Assembly: GCF_008274585.1 (NCBI RefSeq)
Contig: NZ_VTRT01000001.1
Location: 930,001-994,000, forward strand
Direction: 5' to 3'
Source of the DNA: Pedobacter sp. BS3
GTDB lineage: Bacteria; Bacteroidota; Bacteroidia; Sphingobacteriales; Sphingobacteriaceae
Length of the DNA stretch: 64,000 nt
How positions within the stretch are numbered: position 1 is the stretch's first letter; the number at the start of each line of letters is the position of its first letter. Under the pieces are notes generated by a model. The model was not told the origin of the DNA, made no database searches, and saw nothing but the letters and a program-made list of their open reading frames with translations. This document shows, piece by piece, positions 52,166 through 60,932 of this stretch. The translations under genes were made by a program, and so were the position numbers.

Positions 52166-53506
52166 TTATTTCCCAAAAGGCATTTTAGGCATTCCCCGCA
52201 TCATTTTTGATGCCATTGCCGGGTTAGAGAACATTTTCATCGCTTTGCGCATATCCTCAAACTGCTTGATGAGCTTATTAACCTCAGCGATGTTTGTTCC
52301 TGAACCTTTTGCTATACGGGCACGACGGCTTTGGCTGATGGCATCGGGATTTTCGCGTTCGTACGGGGTCATGGACTGGATAATGGCTTCAATGGGCTTA
52401 AAGGCATTATCGTCAATATCAATATCTTTTATGGCTTTACCAACGCCGGGTATCATGCCCATCAGGTCTTTCATGTTACCCATCTTTTTGATCTGCTGGA
52501 TCTGGCCGATAAAATCGTTAAAGTCAAATTTGTTTTTGCGGATTTTCTTCTGAAGTTCGGCAGCCTGCTTTTCGTCAAACTGCTGCTGGGCACGTTCCAC
52601 CAGCGAAACCACGTCGCCCATTCCCAGGATACGTGAAGCCATACGGTCGGGATGGAACACGTCCAGCGCTTCCATTTTCTCACCGGTACCGATAAACTTG
52701 ATCGGCTTGTTTACTACCGATTTGATGGATAAGGCAGCACCGCCGCGGGTATCGCCGTCCAGCTTGGTGAGCACCACACCGGTAAAATCCAGGCGATCGT
52801 TAAAAGCCTTGGCTGTATTTACCGCATCCTGACCGGTCATGGCATCTACCACAAACAGGATCTCATCCGGACGGGTTCCCGCTTTAACGGCCGCAATCTC
52901 GTTCATCATTTCCTCGTCAACTGCCAAACGACCGGCGGTATCTACAATAATTACATTATTGCCGTTGCGCTTACCTTCGGCGATACCTTCCTGTGCAATC
53001 GCAATCGGGTCTTTTGATTCGAGGTTAGCATATACCGGAACACCAATTTGTGTACCTAAGACCTGTAACTGATCAATCGCCGCCGGACGGTAAACGTCGC
53101 CGGCTACCAGCAAAGGTTTCTTGCCTTTCTGTGTTTTCAGGAAATTAGCCAGCTTACCCGAAAAGGTGGTTTTACCCGCACCATTTAGTCCGGCAATGAG
53201 TATGATGGTTGGATTTGCCTGCAGGTTCAGATCCGATGCTTCGCCGCCCATTAACCGGGCAAGCTCATCGTTCATGATCTTGGTAAGCAGCTGTCCTGGT
53301 GAAATACTGGTGAGCACATTCTGTCCCAGCGCTTTCTCTTTCACCTCATCGGTAAATGTCTTGGCCGTTTTATAGTTAACGTCCGCGTCCAGAAGAGCCT
53401 TACGGATCTCTTTCATGGTTTCGGCAACGTTTATCTCGGTAATGCTTCCCTGACCTTTCAGAACTTTAAACGCTCTGTCAAGTTTATCCTGTAAATTTTC
53501 GAACAT
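52166..53506 (-). CDS. ffh: Signal recognition particle GTPase Ffh
   Basis: A 446-residue SRP54. The N domain is followed by the G domain with GLNGAGKTTFSGKLA (G1), DTAGRLAVDEEMM (G3), LTKLDGDTRGGAAL (G4) and GTGEKMEALDVFHPDRMASRILGMGD. The Met-rich M domain (about 300-446) ends AMASKMMRGMPKMPFGK. Binds 4.5S RNA and signal peptides to target membrane proteins. Stands alone, divergent from tag. Confidence 0.97.
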   Translation of the reverse strand: MFENLQDKLDRAFKVLKGQGSITEINVAETMKEIRKALLDADVNYKTAKTFTDEVKEKALGQNVLTSISPGQLLTKIMNDELARLMGGEASDLNLQANPTIILIAGLNGAGKTTFSGKLANFLKTQKGKKPLLVAGDVYRPAAIDQLQVLGTQIGVPVYANLESKDPIAIAQEGIAEGKRNGNNVIIVDTAGRLAVDEEMMNEIAAVKAGTRPDEILFVVDAMTGQDAVNTAKAFNDRLDFTGVVLTKLDGDTRGGAALSIKSVVNKPIKFIGTGEKMEALDVFHPDRMASRILGMGDVVSLVERAQQQFDEKQAAELQKKIRKNKFDFNDFIGQIQQIKKMGNMKDLMGMIPGVGKAIKDIDIDDNAFKPIEAIIQSMTPYERENPDAISQSRRARIAKGSGTNIAEVNKLIKQFEDMRKAMKMFSNPAMASKMMRGMPKMPFGK

Positions 53507-53532
53507 GGTAGTAATCAGCTTTTAGCAGCCTG

Positions 53533-53540
53533 CAAAGTTA
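53533..53540 (-). promoter_or_regulatory. -7 box for ffh
   Basis: TAACTTTG on the minus strand fits TAnnTTTG, 27 bp before the ATG complement at 53504-53506. No strong -33 box. Confidence 0.45.
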
Positions 53541-53641
53541 TCATTTATCCTGTAATGCCGGTAATGATATTTGGATAAATTGCCGGCGTTTACCACACAA
53601 TTTACCATCTGAAACATCCGCAATTTGTTTACCTTAGCTGT

Positions 53642-54217
53642 ATGACTGCAAAAAATCAATCTGACCTTAAACGTTGCGGCTGGTGCGGCACAGACCCTTT
53701 GTATGTAAAATATCACGATGAGGAGTGGGGCAAGGAGGTGCATGACGACCGGATATTATTTGAGTTCCTGGTACTGGAATCGGCACAGGCCGGGCTAAGC
53801 TGGATAACTATTTTAAAACGCCGGGAGAATTACCGTGAGGCTTTCGCCGGATTTGACCCGGTTAAGGTTGCTCAGTTTACCGAAAAGGATGTGGAACGAC
53901 TGATGCAGGATACGGGGATTATCCGTAACCGGATGAAGATTGAAGCTGCAATAACCAATGCCCGTTTGTTTTTGGATATTCAAAAGGAATTTGGCTCGTT
54001 TGATGCCTATTTATACAGTTTTATGCCGGATGGCAAGCCTATATCGAATCATTTAAGTGATCATAAAATGGCTCCGGCACGCACCGAAATATCGGATGCC
54101 ATTGCCAAAGACATGAAAAAGCGAGGCTTCAAGTTTTTCGGTTCTACCATTTGCTATGCCCACATGCAAGCTACCGGCATGGTGAATGATCATGTGGCTG
54201 ATTGTGCGTTCAGATAA
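53642..54217 (+). CDS. tag: DNA-3-methyladenine glycosylase I
   Basis: A 191-residue HhH-type glycosylase that excises 3-methyladenine. It begins (after a short leader) with RCGWCGTDPLYVKYHDEEWG and has LFEFLVLESAQAGLSWITIL, IIRNRMKIEAAI and KFFGSTICYAHMQATGMVNDH, with Cys and His of the zinc snap. Usual length. It is divergent from ffh and followed by the toxin-antitoxin pair 43 bp on. Confidence 0.95.
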   Translation: MTAKNQSDLKRCGWCGTDPLYVKYHDEEWGKEVHDDRILFEFLVLESAQAGLSWITILKRRENYREAFAGFDPVKVAQFTEKDVERLMQDTGIIRNRMKIEAAITNARLFLDIQKEFGSFDAYLYSFMPDGKPISNHLSDHKMAPARTEISDAIAKDMKKRGFKFFGSTICYAHMQATGMVNDHVADCAFR

Positions 54218-54260
54218 CAGCCTCCCTCTGAATCTTTCTGATATTTAGTATTTTTGTGTT

Positions 54261-54485
54261 ATGCAATTGAGCAACACAGCCTTTTGGGATGTCGATATGG
54301 CGAAGATGGATGAGGATCAGCATGCAGATTTCATCATTGCCCGTGTGTTTCAATATGGCCTGATGTCCGATATTAAGGCGGTCATTAAGCATTATGACGC
54401 TCAAACAATCAACCAGGCATTAAAGAACTACCGGGGGTTAAACCGCCAGACTGTTAATTTCGCCAAAGTATTAGGCTATTTGTAA
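54261..54485 (+). CDS. Small antitoxin-like protein (DUF6922-like) partner of AbiEii
   Basis: A 74-residue protein: AFWDVDMAKMDEDQHADFII, YDAQTINQALKNYRGLNRQT. In similar operons this small protein precedes an AbiEii-type toxin. Its stop codon overlaps the next start by 1 nt (TAATG). Its role as antitoxin is inference; AbiEi-type regulators are normally much larger. Confidence 0.65.
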   Translation: MQLSNTAFWDVDMAKMDEDQHADFIIARVFQYGLMSDIKAVIKHYDAQTINQALKNYRGLNRQTVNFAKVLGYL

Positions 54486-55108
54486 TGTTGCATTTCAACA
54501 CCATATCTACACCATTGCGACAATTAATCGAGCAAGTCTGTATCATGCCCGACTTTAATCAATTTTATTTATGTGGGGGTACTGCTTTAGCGCTGCAACT
54601 TGGACACAGGATATCTGTTGATGCTGACTTTGTTTCTGAAAACAATTTTGATAAAGACAATCTGATTAAAGTTCTTATTGAGCGCTTTTCGGACGTAACT
54701 GATATACACCAAAATCAATATGGCGTTTTTCTGAGAGTATCTGGCTTAAAGCTGGATTTTTTGAGCTGGAATCTGCCTTTTATTGCAGAGCCTATAGAAG
54801 AGAATAATATCCGGATGATTTATAAAAAGGATATTATCGCGATGAAGCTGTTTGCCATATTACAACGCGGTGAAAAGAAAGATTATATGGATATTGCAAC
54901 GCTGCTTGATGAATATTCGCTAAAGGAGATGTTGAATTTTTATCAGGAGCGTCATAAAAATAGTGATATATCCCTCGTATTACGTTATTTGTCAAGTTTT
55001 TCTGATATAGATTTTCAGCCGGAGCCTAACATGCTGAATAACTTAACATGGGCTGTTGCGAAACAACGCTTACAGGAAGCAATAAAACAATATACGTTTA
55101 ATAATTAG
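54485..55108 (+). CDS. AbiEii/AbiGii-type nucleotidyltransferase toxin
   Basis: A 207-residue protein with FYLCGGTALALQLGHRISVDAD (G(G/S)xxL and D-x-D of the nucleotidyltransferase) and a LSWNLPF/KDIIAMKLFAIL helical second half. AbiEii proteins are toxins that act by nucleotide transfer, used in phage exclusion. It is encoded directly after the small partner protein. The DxDF motif reads DADF, so it should be catalytic. Confidence 0.85.
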   Translation: MLHFNTISTPLRQLIEQVCIMPDFNQFYLCGGTALALQLGHRISVDADFVSENNFDKDNLIKVLIERFSDVTDIHQNQYGVFLRVSGLKLDFLSWNLPFIAEPIEENNIRMIYKKDIIAMKLFAILQRGEKKDYMDIATLLDEYSLKEMLNFYQERHKNSDISLVLRYLSSFSDIDFQPEPNMLNNLTWAVAKQRLQEAIKQYTFNN

Positions 55109-55146
55109 ATTTTATTTCATTGCATTTTTAACACTTTAGTGTTTTG

Positions 55147-55231
55147 AACGAGTGTGTCTAGAAGGGTCCTCCGTTAGTAGTGCTCAAAGAAGAGAAATAA
55201 CGGTATTTTTGATTTTCCAGGCACACTCGTT
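55147..55231. repeat. Inverted repeat downstream of the AbiEii module
   Basis: AACGAGTGTG (55147-55156) and CACACTCGTT (55222-55231) are perfect inverted copies 65 bp apart, in the gap between two convergent operons. It may fold as a long hairpin or be a small element. Confidence 0.5.
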
Positions 55232-55258
55232 TATATCAATCAGCTCAATAGCACAGTG

Positions 55259-56848
55259 TTAGTTGTTCTTTGCCGTTATTTGCTTTTCATCTATTTTGCC
55301 TTTTAGTATATATGGAACTGAGGTCCCTGACAGATCATTATTGACAATGCTTACATCTTCTGCCATCCCCTCAAAGGAGCAAAATGGAATTTTAGCAAAG
55401 CGTGGTTTGTTATTGGTAATGTAGGCTCCTTTTATGGTGTTGAAACGAATGTAAGATGGCGCTGAGGATGATGTTTTGGCCTGAATATTGTCCAGTACAA
55501 CATCGCCTGAGTTTTGAAAATAGAATGCCGGACGCTCGTCCTGGGCTGCTATAAAATCCATAACAATGTTATTGAACCTGATACCGTTAACGTAATTACA
55601 GTTTATACCATAGGCCGGCGTTATTCCCCAGGTATAGTAATCGGGATAACCATGAGCATTTTTATCTACCATAGTGGGTTGGGCATCCCCGGCTTTTGCG
55701 CCTCCTGCAAACTGCAAATGAATGTTGCTTAGCGTTACATTTTCTATCGGGCATTGGTCATTACCTGATATCACCATACCGATGCGCTCATCAAATTCCT
55801 TTTTATGATATTTTATGGTGGTATCTGCCCTCCATTTACCGATACCATCGGCAATGATATCAGAGATAATGATATTCTTAACCTGGGTTCCAACGGCATC
55901 TGCCCGGGTATCGCACTTTAAAAATATTGCCCCGTTTGTATTATGCATGGTAATATTGCTGAATATTACCCGGTCTGCCCTGCCTCCGTCAACAATCTCG
56001 AACGCAATGCCTGATAAACGGGTGTCATATACCGTACAATTGGAGAATACAATGTTTTCAAAAGGACCCCTGCCAACGGCTCCTAATTTAAGTGCATTTG
56101 ATTCGCTGCTCACCACGCAATTAGTAACGGTTACATTTTTTACGCCGCGTTTCGTGTTACTTTTTAAGCAAATACCGTCGTCTCCGGAAAATACATTGCA
56201 GTTGGCTATACGTACATTATAACAATCAACGATATCAATTCCGTCGTTGTTGGCTACAATACGGCTTTTAATGGTAATACCATCAATCAGTACATCGTCG
56301 CAGGCATCTATTTTCATATTCCAGAATGCCCCGTTTATAACGGATATGTCTTTTATTTTTACAGCGGTTGAGCGTGAAATGGAAATAGGGAAGGGCCTTA
56401 CACCGCCGCCAATGCCACCATAGTTATTTTTGCCCTGGAAGTTTTTATGACCGCCGTTTCCGTCTATGGTTCCCCGGCCTAAAATAGCCACATTCGTTAG
56501 GTTCCTTCCGCTAATCAGTGCCCGCCGCTTTTCGTTTTTCCCCACTTCATACGGTTCCCATTCATAATCTTTGTAATCGGGGCTTCCTTTTAATACTGCG
56601 GAGGGTTCCAGGTACAATGCCACATTGTCCTTCAGCTTGATGGTGCCTGAGATAAACACCCCGTTAGGAATAATTACCTGGCCACCGCCATTTTGGGCAC
56701 AGGCGTCAATAGCTTTCTGGATAGCTTTTGTGTTCACGGTTTTACCATCGGCAACAGCCCCAAACTGCTTGATATTAATTATCTCCTGGGCTTTTAAGGA
56801 TACCAGCAAGCTTCCTAAAAGGTACGTTAAAATCAATTTCTTCTTCAT
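55259..56848 (-). CDS. GH28-family glycoside hydrolase (polygalacturonase-like), secreted
   Basis: A 529-residue beta-helix enzyme with signal peptide (ends SLKAQ). The catalytic Asp residues are in NNDGIDIVD and SGDDGICLKS, and a RADRVIFSN block fills the place of RIK. The usual GHG motif reads GAVGRG, which lacks the His, so specificity may be rhamnogalacturonan or another pectic glycan instead of plain polygalacturonate. It is the last gene of the second glycan locus. Confidence 0.85.
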   Translation of the reverse strand: MKKKLILTYLLGSLLVSLKAQEIINIKQFGAVADGKTVNTKAIQKAIDACAQNGGGQVIIPNGVFISGTIKLKDNVALYLEPSAVLKGSPDYKDYEWEPYEVGKNEKRRALISGRNLTNVAILGRGTIDGNGGHKNFQGKNNYGGIGGGVRPFPISISRSTAVKIKDISVINGAFWNMKIDACDDVLIDGITIKSRIVANNDGIDIVDCYNVRIANCNVFSGDDGICLKSNTKRGVKNVTVTNCVVSSESNALKLGAVGRGPFENIVFSNCTVYDTRLSGIAFEIVDGGRADRVIFSNITMHNTNGAIFLKCDTRADAVGTQVKNIIISDIIADGIGKWRADTTIKYHKKEFDERIGMVISGNDQCPIENVTLSNIHLQFAGGAKAGDAQPTMVDKNAHGYPDYYTWGITPAYGINCNYVNGIRFNNIVMDFIAAQDERPAFYFQNSGDVVLDNIQAKTSSSAPSYIRFNTIKGAYITNNKPRFAKIPFCSFEGMAEDVSIVNNDLSGTSVPYILKGKIDEKQITAKNN

Positions 56849-56868
56849 TATTGTTCTGCTAAAGGTTT

Positions 56869-57924
56869 TTACCGGATGGTTATTGATGAAACCGGGTTTG
56901 TCAAACGGTTGATACTTTTAGTGTATTTTGCAGGTTTATCATTCAAATTATCCGGATAACAAAGCACCTGTGCACCTTTGTTAATGTCTATGGATCTGAT
57001 TTCCTGCTTGCCTATACCGAACCGCTCCAGGTCCGTACTGTTATAAGTTCCTGGCTTGAGGATAACAGACCGGCCAGTATAATCTTCACCGGTATACAGC
57101 GTTACGTCTCCCGGTGACAATTTATAAATTATTTGCAGCACCTTATCCGCGTAACGGCCACCCAACACCAACTGACTGTATGTATCGAAATGCGGATTAT
57201 TCTTTTTCACATCAATGGATGTAAGTCCGGATGAAGATACCCAGGTACTGTAAGGGATACTGTCCTGTATTTGGCGAATTACCGGATTGACACCTTTTCC
57301 CCGGCCGTTCCAGGTTCCTACCTCACCAGCTATGAACGGCAGCTTGTCATTTCCGAGATCAGTCCGTAAATCTGCTACCAACTTCTTCAAACGACTCATA
57401 TACAATTCATTTTTAGGAGAGGAGTTATCACTTTCGCCCTGATGCCATATAATGGCCTTGATAGTGCTGCCGGGGGTAGCTGCCAGGGCAGCTTTTGCCC
57501 TTGCTATAGCCTGTTCGTATAAGTTATAATCATTCGGCCCTTCATATCCCTTTTGCCACCAGACTATGGATGTGCCTCCTTTCGCATTAACAACAACGCC
57601 AATGTCCTGCTTAACATAAGCTGTTAATTTCTGGGCAAAACCATAACCCGGTCCCAGTTTCTGAGGATATGATTTTTTTACGGTAGAATACCGGTTAAAG
57701 CCTTCTTCCTGGGTACACACCGCTTTTTCCCATTGGTTTTTATCGTTAAACAGAAAGACTTTTGAGAGCGTATCTCTTTGTAAAGTACTCACTTCGGCTA
57801 CACCAGCCATGTTGGATTGCCCGATAAGCAGGTAAATATCTAAATTTTTAACGGGTTTATCTTGTCCCTTTACTGTTGCTGTAAGTAATAGCAAAAGGCT
57901 TACTTGTCTGACAAAATATTTCAT
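56869..57924 (-). CDS. SGNH carbohydrate acetyl-esterase with beta/gamma-crystallin-like tail
   Basis: A 351-residue protein with a signal peptide and DUF303/sialate O-acetylesterase fold: IYLLIGQSNMAG (Ser37), KGGTSIVWW, IIWHQGESDN, and NPHFDTYSQL near residue 230. The C-terminal 80 residues (about 270-345) read GDVTLYTGEDYTGRSVIL and RFGIGKQEIRSIDI, the pattern of a beta/gamma-crystallin domain, which is not usual in this family. It probably removes acetyl groups from pectin or hemicellulose so the neighbouring glycosidases can work. Between GH2 and GH28. Confidence 0.82.
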   Translation of the reverse strand: MKYFVRQVSLLLLLTATVKGQDKPVKNLDIYLLIGQSNMAGVAEVSTLQRDTLSKVFLFNDKNQWEKAVCTQEEGFNRYSTVKKSYPQKLGPGYGFAQKLTAYVKQDIGVVVNAKGGTSIVWWQKGYEGPNDYNLYEQAIARAKAALAATPGSTIKAIIWHQGESDNSSPKNELYMSRLKKLVADLRTDLGNDKLPFIAGEVGTWNGRGKGVNPVIRQIQDSIPYSTWVSSSGLTSIDVKKNNPHFDTYSQLVLGGRYADKVLQIIYKLSPGDVTLYTGEDYTGRSVILKPGTYNSTDLERFGIGKQEIRSIDINKGAQVLCYPDNLNDKPAKYTKSINRLTNPVSSITIR

Positions 57925-57935
57925 GCTAGTTGATT

Positions 57936-60386
57936 TTAAAATGTTAATGTTGCTGTTTTCAAGCCATCACTCTTGACTATAATGGTATTGATACCGCTGC
58001 CGGTTTGCACCCGGATGCTGCCTCTGCCATTAAATGCCTGTACCTTGGATGAGCCGGTAGGAGTGCCCAGGTTTTTAATCAGTTTACCGTCTCCTGCAAG
58101 CGAAAAGTACAGGTAGTTTTTCGCGTCCAGGCAGGGAACGCCATTCGCATCTGTTAAGGTAACATTCACCTTAACGGTATCATCATTTTCGATGACCTTT
58201 TCTAATTTAATAGTTGCAGGCTTTCCCCATTTCTGCGTTTGATAGGTAAAAGTGATGGTATCCCTCACAAGCGCTTTGTCCTTAAAGCCGGTAACATGGA
58301 TCTTATTTTCACCTTCCCTGAAATACAGGTTCCACCGCAAGCCTGCGGCGGGAAAATCCTGGCTGTGTCGCTTTCTCTTACCCATGCTTTTACCGTTGAG
58401 GAATAACTCCACCTCATCGCAATTGGAATATACTTTAACCTGCTTTTCCTCGTCCGGCTTTCCCCAGCGCACTGGCCACGTATGCCCATAGATATGTACC
58501 ATGGCTTTCTCTGTCCAGTAGGATTGGAATACATAGTAAGCTTCTTTTTTGGTGAAATCGCGTTCTACAACGCCTTTCTGATTCACATAGGGTACCGGAT
58601 TTTCGGGCCGTAAGGGTGTAGAAAAATCTTTAAAACACCAGTATGCAGTCCCGTTGAGCCAGGGCATGGTTTCCTGCTCTTTCAGGTGCCAGTCAATCAG
58701 GTCGCAAACATAGGTTTCGCTCCAGTCGCCGTCCTTGGCTATCCTTGGCGGACCGCCGTTCAATAACGCATCGCCGTCTTTTTCGGCTCCTCCGTTACCG
58801 GTTTTAATAGGAGGTAGATTTTCATAAGGATTTTCCGCATGACGCCCCGCATGGCTATCGCCGCCCCACTCTACATGCAGGAAATGGTTCACCTGTTTCA
58901 TTTCAGCTTCTGAAATGGTTTTGTACTCCTTATACAAGCCCCTGTACCAGCCGGCCCATATAGATGGCGAATAAACATCCACAATGTCCTTACAAAAGTC
59001 GCACCGGCGGATAGCGGTTTTCCGTGACGGGTCTAAGCGATGAGCCAGATCATTCAGCTCTTTCATAAAAGTCCGGATCTTTTGCTTATCAAATTCCTGG
59101 AAATCACCGGGCCAGTCGTTCTCATTCCCCAGCCCCCATATCATCACCGAAGGGTGGTCATAATGCTGCTCGATCATGTTGGTGAGCATCCGTTTTGCCT
59201 GCTCCTGGTAAACGGGGCCGCCTAAACCACCGCGGCACCAGGGAATTTCTTCCCATACCAGGATGCCCAGGCTGTCGCACAGGTTAAGTACAATCTGCGA
59301 CTGCTGGTAATGCGCCAGACGAATGAAGTTCACGCCCATGGCTTTGATCAGCTTCATCTCGGTGCGTATCATATCTTCGGTCATGGCAGCGCCTACGCCG
59401 GCATGGTCTTCATGACGATGAGTTCCGCGTAGAAGCAATCGTTCTCCATTCAGGAAGAATGGCCCCTGTTCTTTAAAGATCACATCCTTGAAACCGATTT
59501 TTTCAGTATGTGTGATTTCACCGACAGCGGAACGAAAGCTTGCTTTTACAGTATATAATGCCGGGGTTTGCGGCGACCATAGGCGTGGGCTTTTAATAGT
59601 TAGGTTCCAGAACGCTGTTTCTGTTACGGCTTTCTCTCCCGACTCTTTTTCTAAAACCAGTTTGCCATCCGGCCCGTATACCCGTAATGTGCCCGACACT
59701 GTAGCGATATGATCCGGGTTATAAAACCGGGGCGTTACCTGTAAACTCCCCAGTTTATCAGCCAACGACACATGCGTTTTGATAAATAATTTTTCTACAG
59801 ACAAAGGCGGGTTGTATACCAGGTTCACATACCGGTAAAGCCCTCCATATACATTAAAATCAGAAAGACTGGAAGGGATCATTTCCCTGTCGCGTGAATT
59901 ATCTGTTCGGATAACAATGGGGATTTTATGTTTAAACCGTGTATTGTATACGGCTTTTTTCTTAAAATCGGCTACAGCCTGGGTAATATCTACCGTCCAC
60001 TCATCATACCCGCCTACATGACTTCCTACTTTCTGGTCGTAAATATAAACCTCGGTTTTTTGCCCGGCTCCCTCAAAATGCAGCAGGGTATTGCCGTTCG
60101 GATAGGGATTATTAATATCGAGCACGGTACGATACCAGGCGGGGCCCTGGTAATAATTTACATCCGGATCAACCGCATCTTCCGCATTGTAGCAATGCGG
60201 CAATGTAACAGGCTGCCACAACGGTACAATTTCTGCACTATCGCCCTCCACAGGTCTGACAGCTTCCCACGCTGTACTTAAATCCTGTTTAATAAACTGC
60301 CAGTTAGCGTTTAGCCGCTGTGCCTGCTGTGCATAAGTGGCCGGAATAAGCAGGAATAAGACAATGATCAATTTAACTTCTTTCAC
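57936..60386 (-). CDS. GH2-family glycosidase (beta-galactosidase/beta-glucuronidase type)
   Basis: An 816-residue protein with signal peptide and the GH2 plan: sugar-binding jelly roll (LPHCYNAEDAVDPDVNYYQG; AWYRTVLDI), immunoglobulin-like domain, TIM barrel with acid/base Glu in MIWGLGNENDWPG and nucleophile Glu in FLHVEWGGDSH, and a C-terminal Ig-like domain. The sugar cannot be identified. It lies in the pectin-type locus, 11 bp before the esterase gene. Confidence 0.9.
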   Translation of the reverse strand: MKEVKLIIVLFLLIPATYAQQAQRLNANWQFIKQDLSTAWEAVRPVEGDSAEIVPLWQPVTLPHCYNAEDAVDPDVNYYQGPAWYRTVLDINNPYPNGNTLLHFEGAGQKTEVYIYDQKVGSHVGGYDEWTVDITQAVADFKKKAVYNTRFKHKIPIVIRTDNSRDREMIPSSLSDFNVYGGLYRYVNLVYNPPLSVEKLFIKTHVSLADKLGSLQVTPRFYNPDHIATVSGTLRVYGPDGKLVLEKESGEKAVTETAFWNLTIKSPRLWSPQTPALYTVKASFRSAVGEITHTEKIGFKDVIFKEQGPFFLNGERLLLRGTHRHEDHAGVGAAMTEDMIRTEMKLIKAMGVNFIRLAHYQQSQIVLNLCDSLGILVWEEIPWCRGGLGGPVYQEQAKRMLTNMIEQHYDHPSVMIWGLGNENDWPGDFQEFDKQKIRTFMKELNDLAHRLDPSRKTAIRRCDFCKDIVDVYSPSIWAGWYRGLYKEYKTISEAEMKQVNHFLHVEWGGDSHAGRHAENPYENLPPIKTGNGGAEKDGDALLNGGPPRIAKDGDWSETYVCDLIDWHLKEQETMPWLNGTAYWCFKDFSTPLRPENPVPYVNQKGVVERDFTKKEAYYVFQSYWTEKAMVHIYGHTWPVRWGKPDEEKQVKVYSNCDEVELFLNGKSMGKRKRHSQDFPAAGLRWNLYFREGENKIHVTGFKDKALVRDTITFTYQTQKWGKPATIKLEKVIENDDTVKVNVTLTDANGVPCLDAKNYLYFSLAGDGKLIKNLGTPTGSSKVQAFNGRGSIRVQTGSGINTIIVKSDGLKTATLTF

Positions 60387-60436
60387 AATAAATTAAGTAT
60401 ACGTATCGGCAAAAAAATTTCAAGCTGGTTGGCAGC

Positions 60437-60883
60437 TTATTGTTCTAATGAAATCCAGTCTAATATAACTCCTCCCTGGCTGGAAACTACCACAAGGTCT
60501 TGTATTCCTGAAGTTCTAGTAATATCAATAACCTGTTCAGATAATACGGTCCATCCTGCTGTTTTAATATCAGCTTTACCCAACAGCGGGCCCGTTTCAC
60601 TTCCTGTCCTGAATTCGAGCGTCGCTTTTCCGTCTGAACTTCCGCTGCCTGCCTTTATCCTGATTTTGGATATTCCGGTCTGGAAATCGATCTTATCAAA
60701 ACGAATCCATTTACCCTTATCGAATTTATTGACTACGGTACCGGTTTCGGTCTTTTTACGGGCTGCTCCGCTTGTTTCGCTAAAACTTTCTGCTTCTATT
60801 TTATGACTGCTTTGTGCATATACTGCTACAGATATGCTCAAGGCCATGATACATAGGGCTACTACTCTTTGGTTCTTTTTCAT
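60437..60883 (-). CDS. Secreted CBM6-like carbohydrate-binding protein
   Basis: A 148-residue protein: signal peptide (MKKNQRVVALCIMALSISVAVYAQ) and one carbohydrate-binding module family 6 jelly roll (KIEAESFSETSGA, WIRFDKIDFQTGISKIRIKA, LEFRTGSETGPLLGKADI, DLVVVSSQGGVILDWISLEQ). No catalytic domain. It may help retain pectic chains at the surface. 50 bp separate it from the GH2 gene. Confidence 0.82.
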   Translation of the reverse strand: MKKNQRVVALCIMALSISVAVYAQSSHKIEAESFSETSGAARKKTETGTVVNKFDKGKWIRFDKIDFQTGISKIRIKAGSGSSDGKATLEFRTGSETGPLLGKADIKTAGWTVLSEQVIDITRTSGIQDLVVVSSQGGVILDWISLEQ

Positions 60884-60932
60884 TGTTCTCTATTTATGTT
60901 ATGTATATCTGATAATTTTTCATTTGCAGGTT

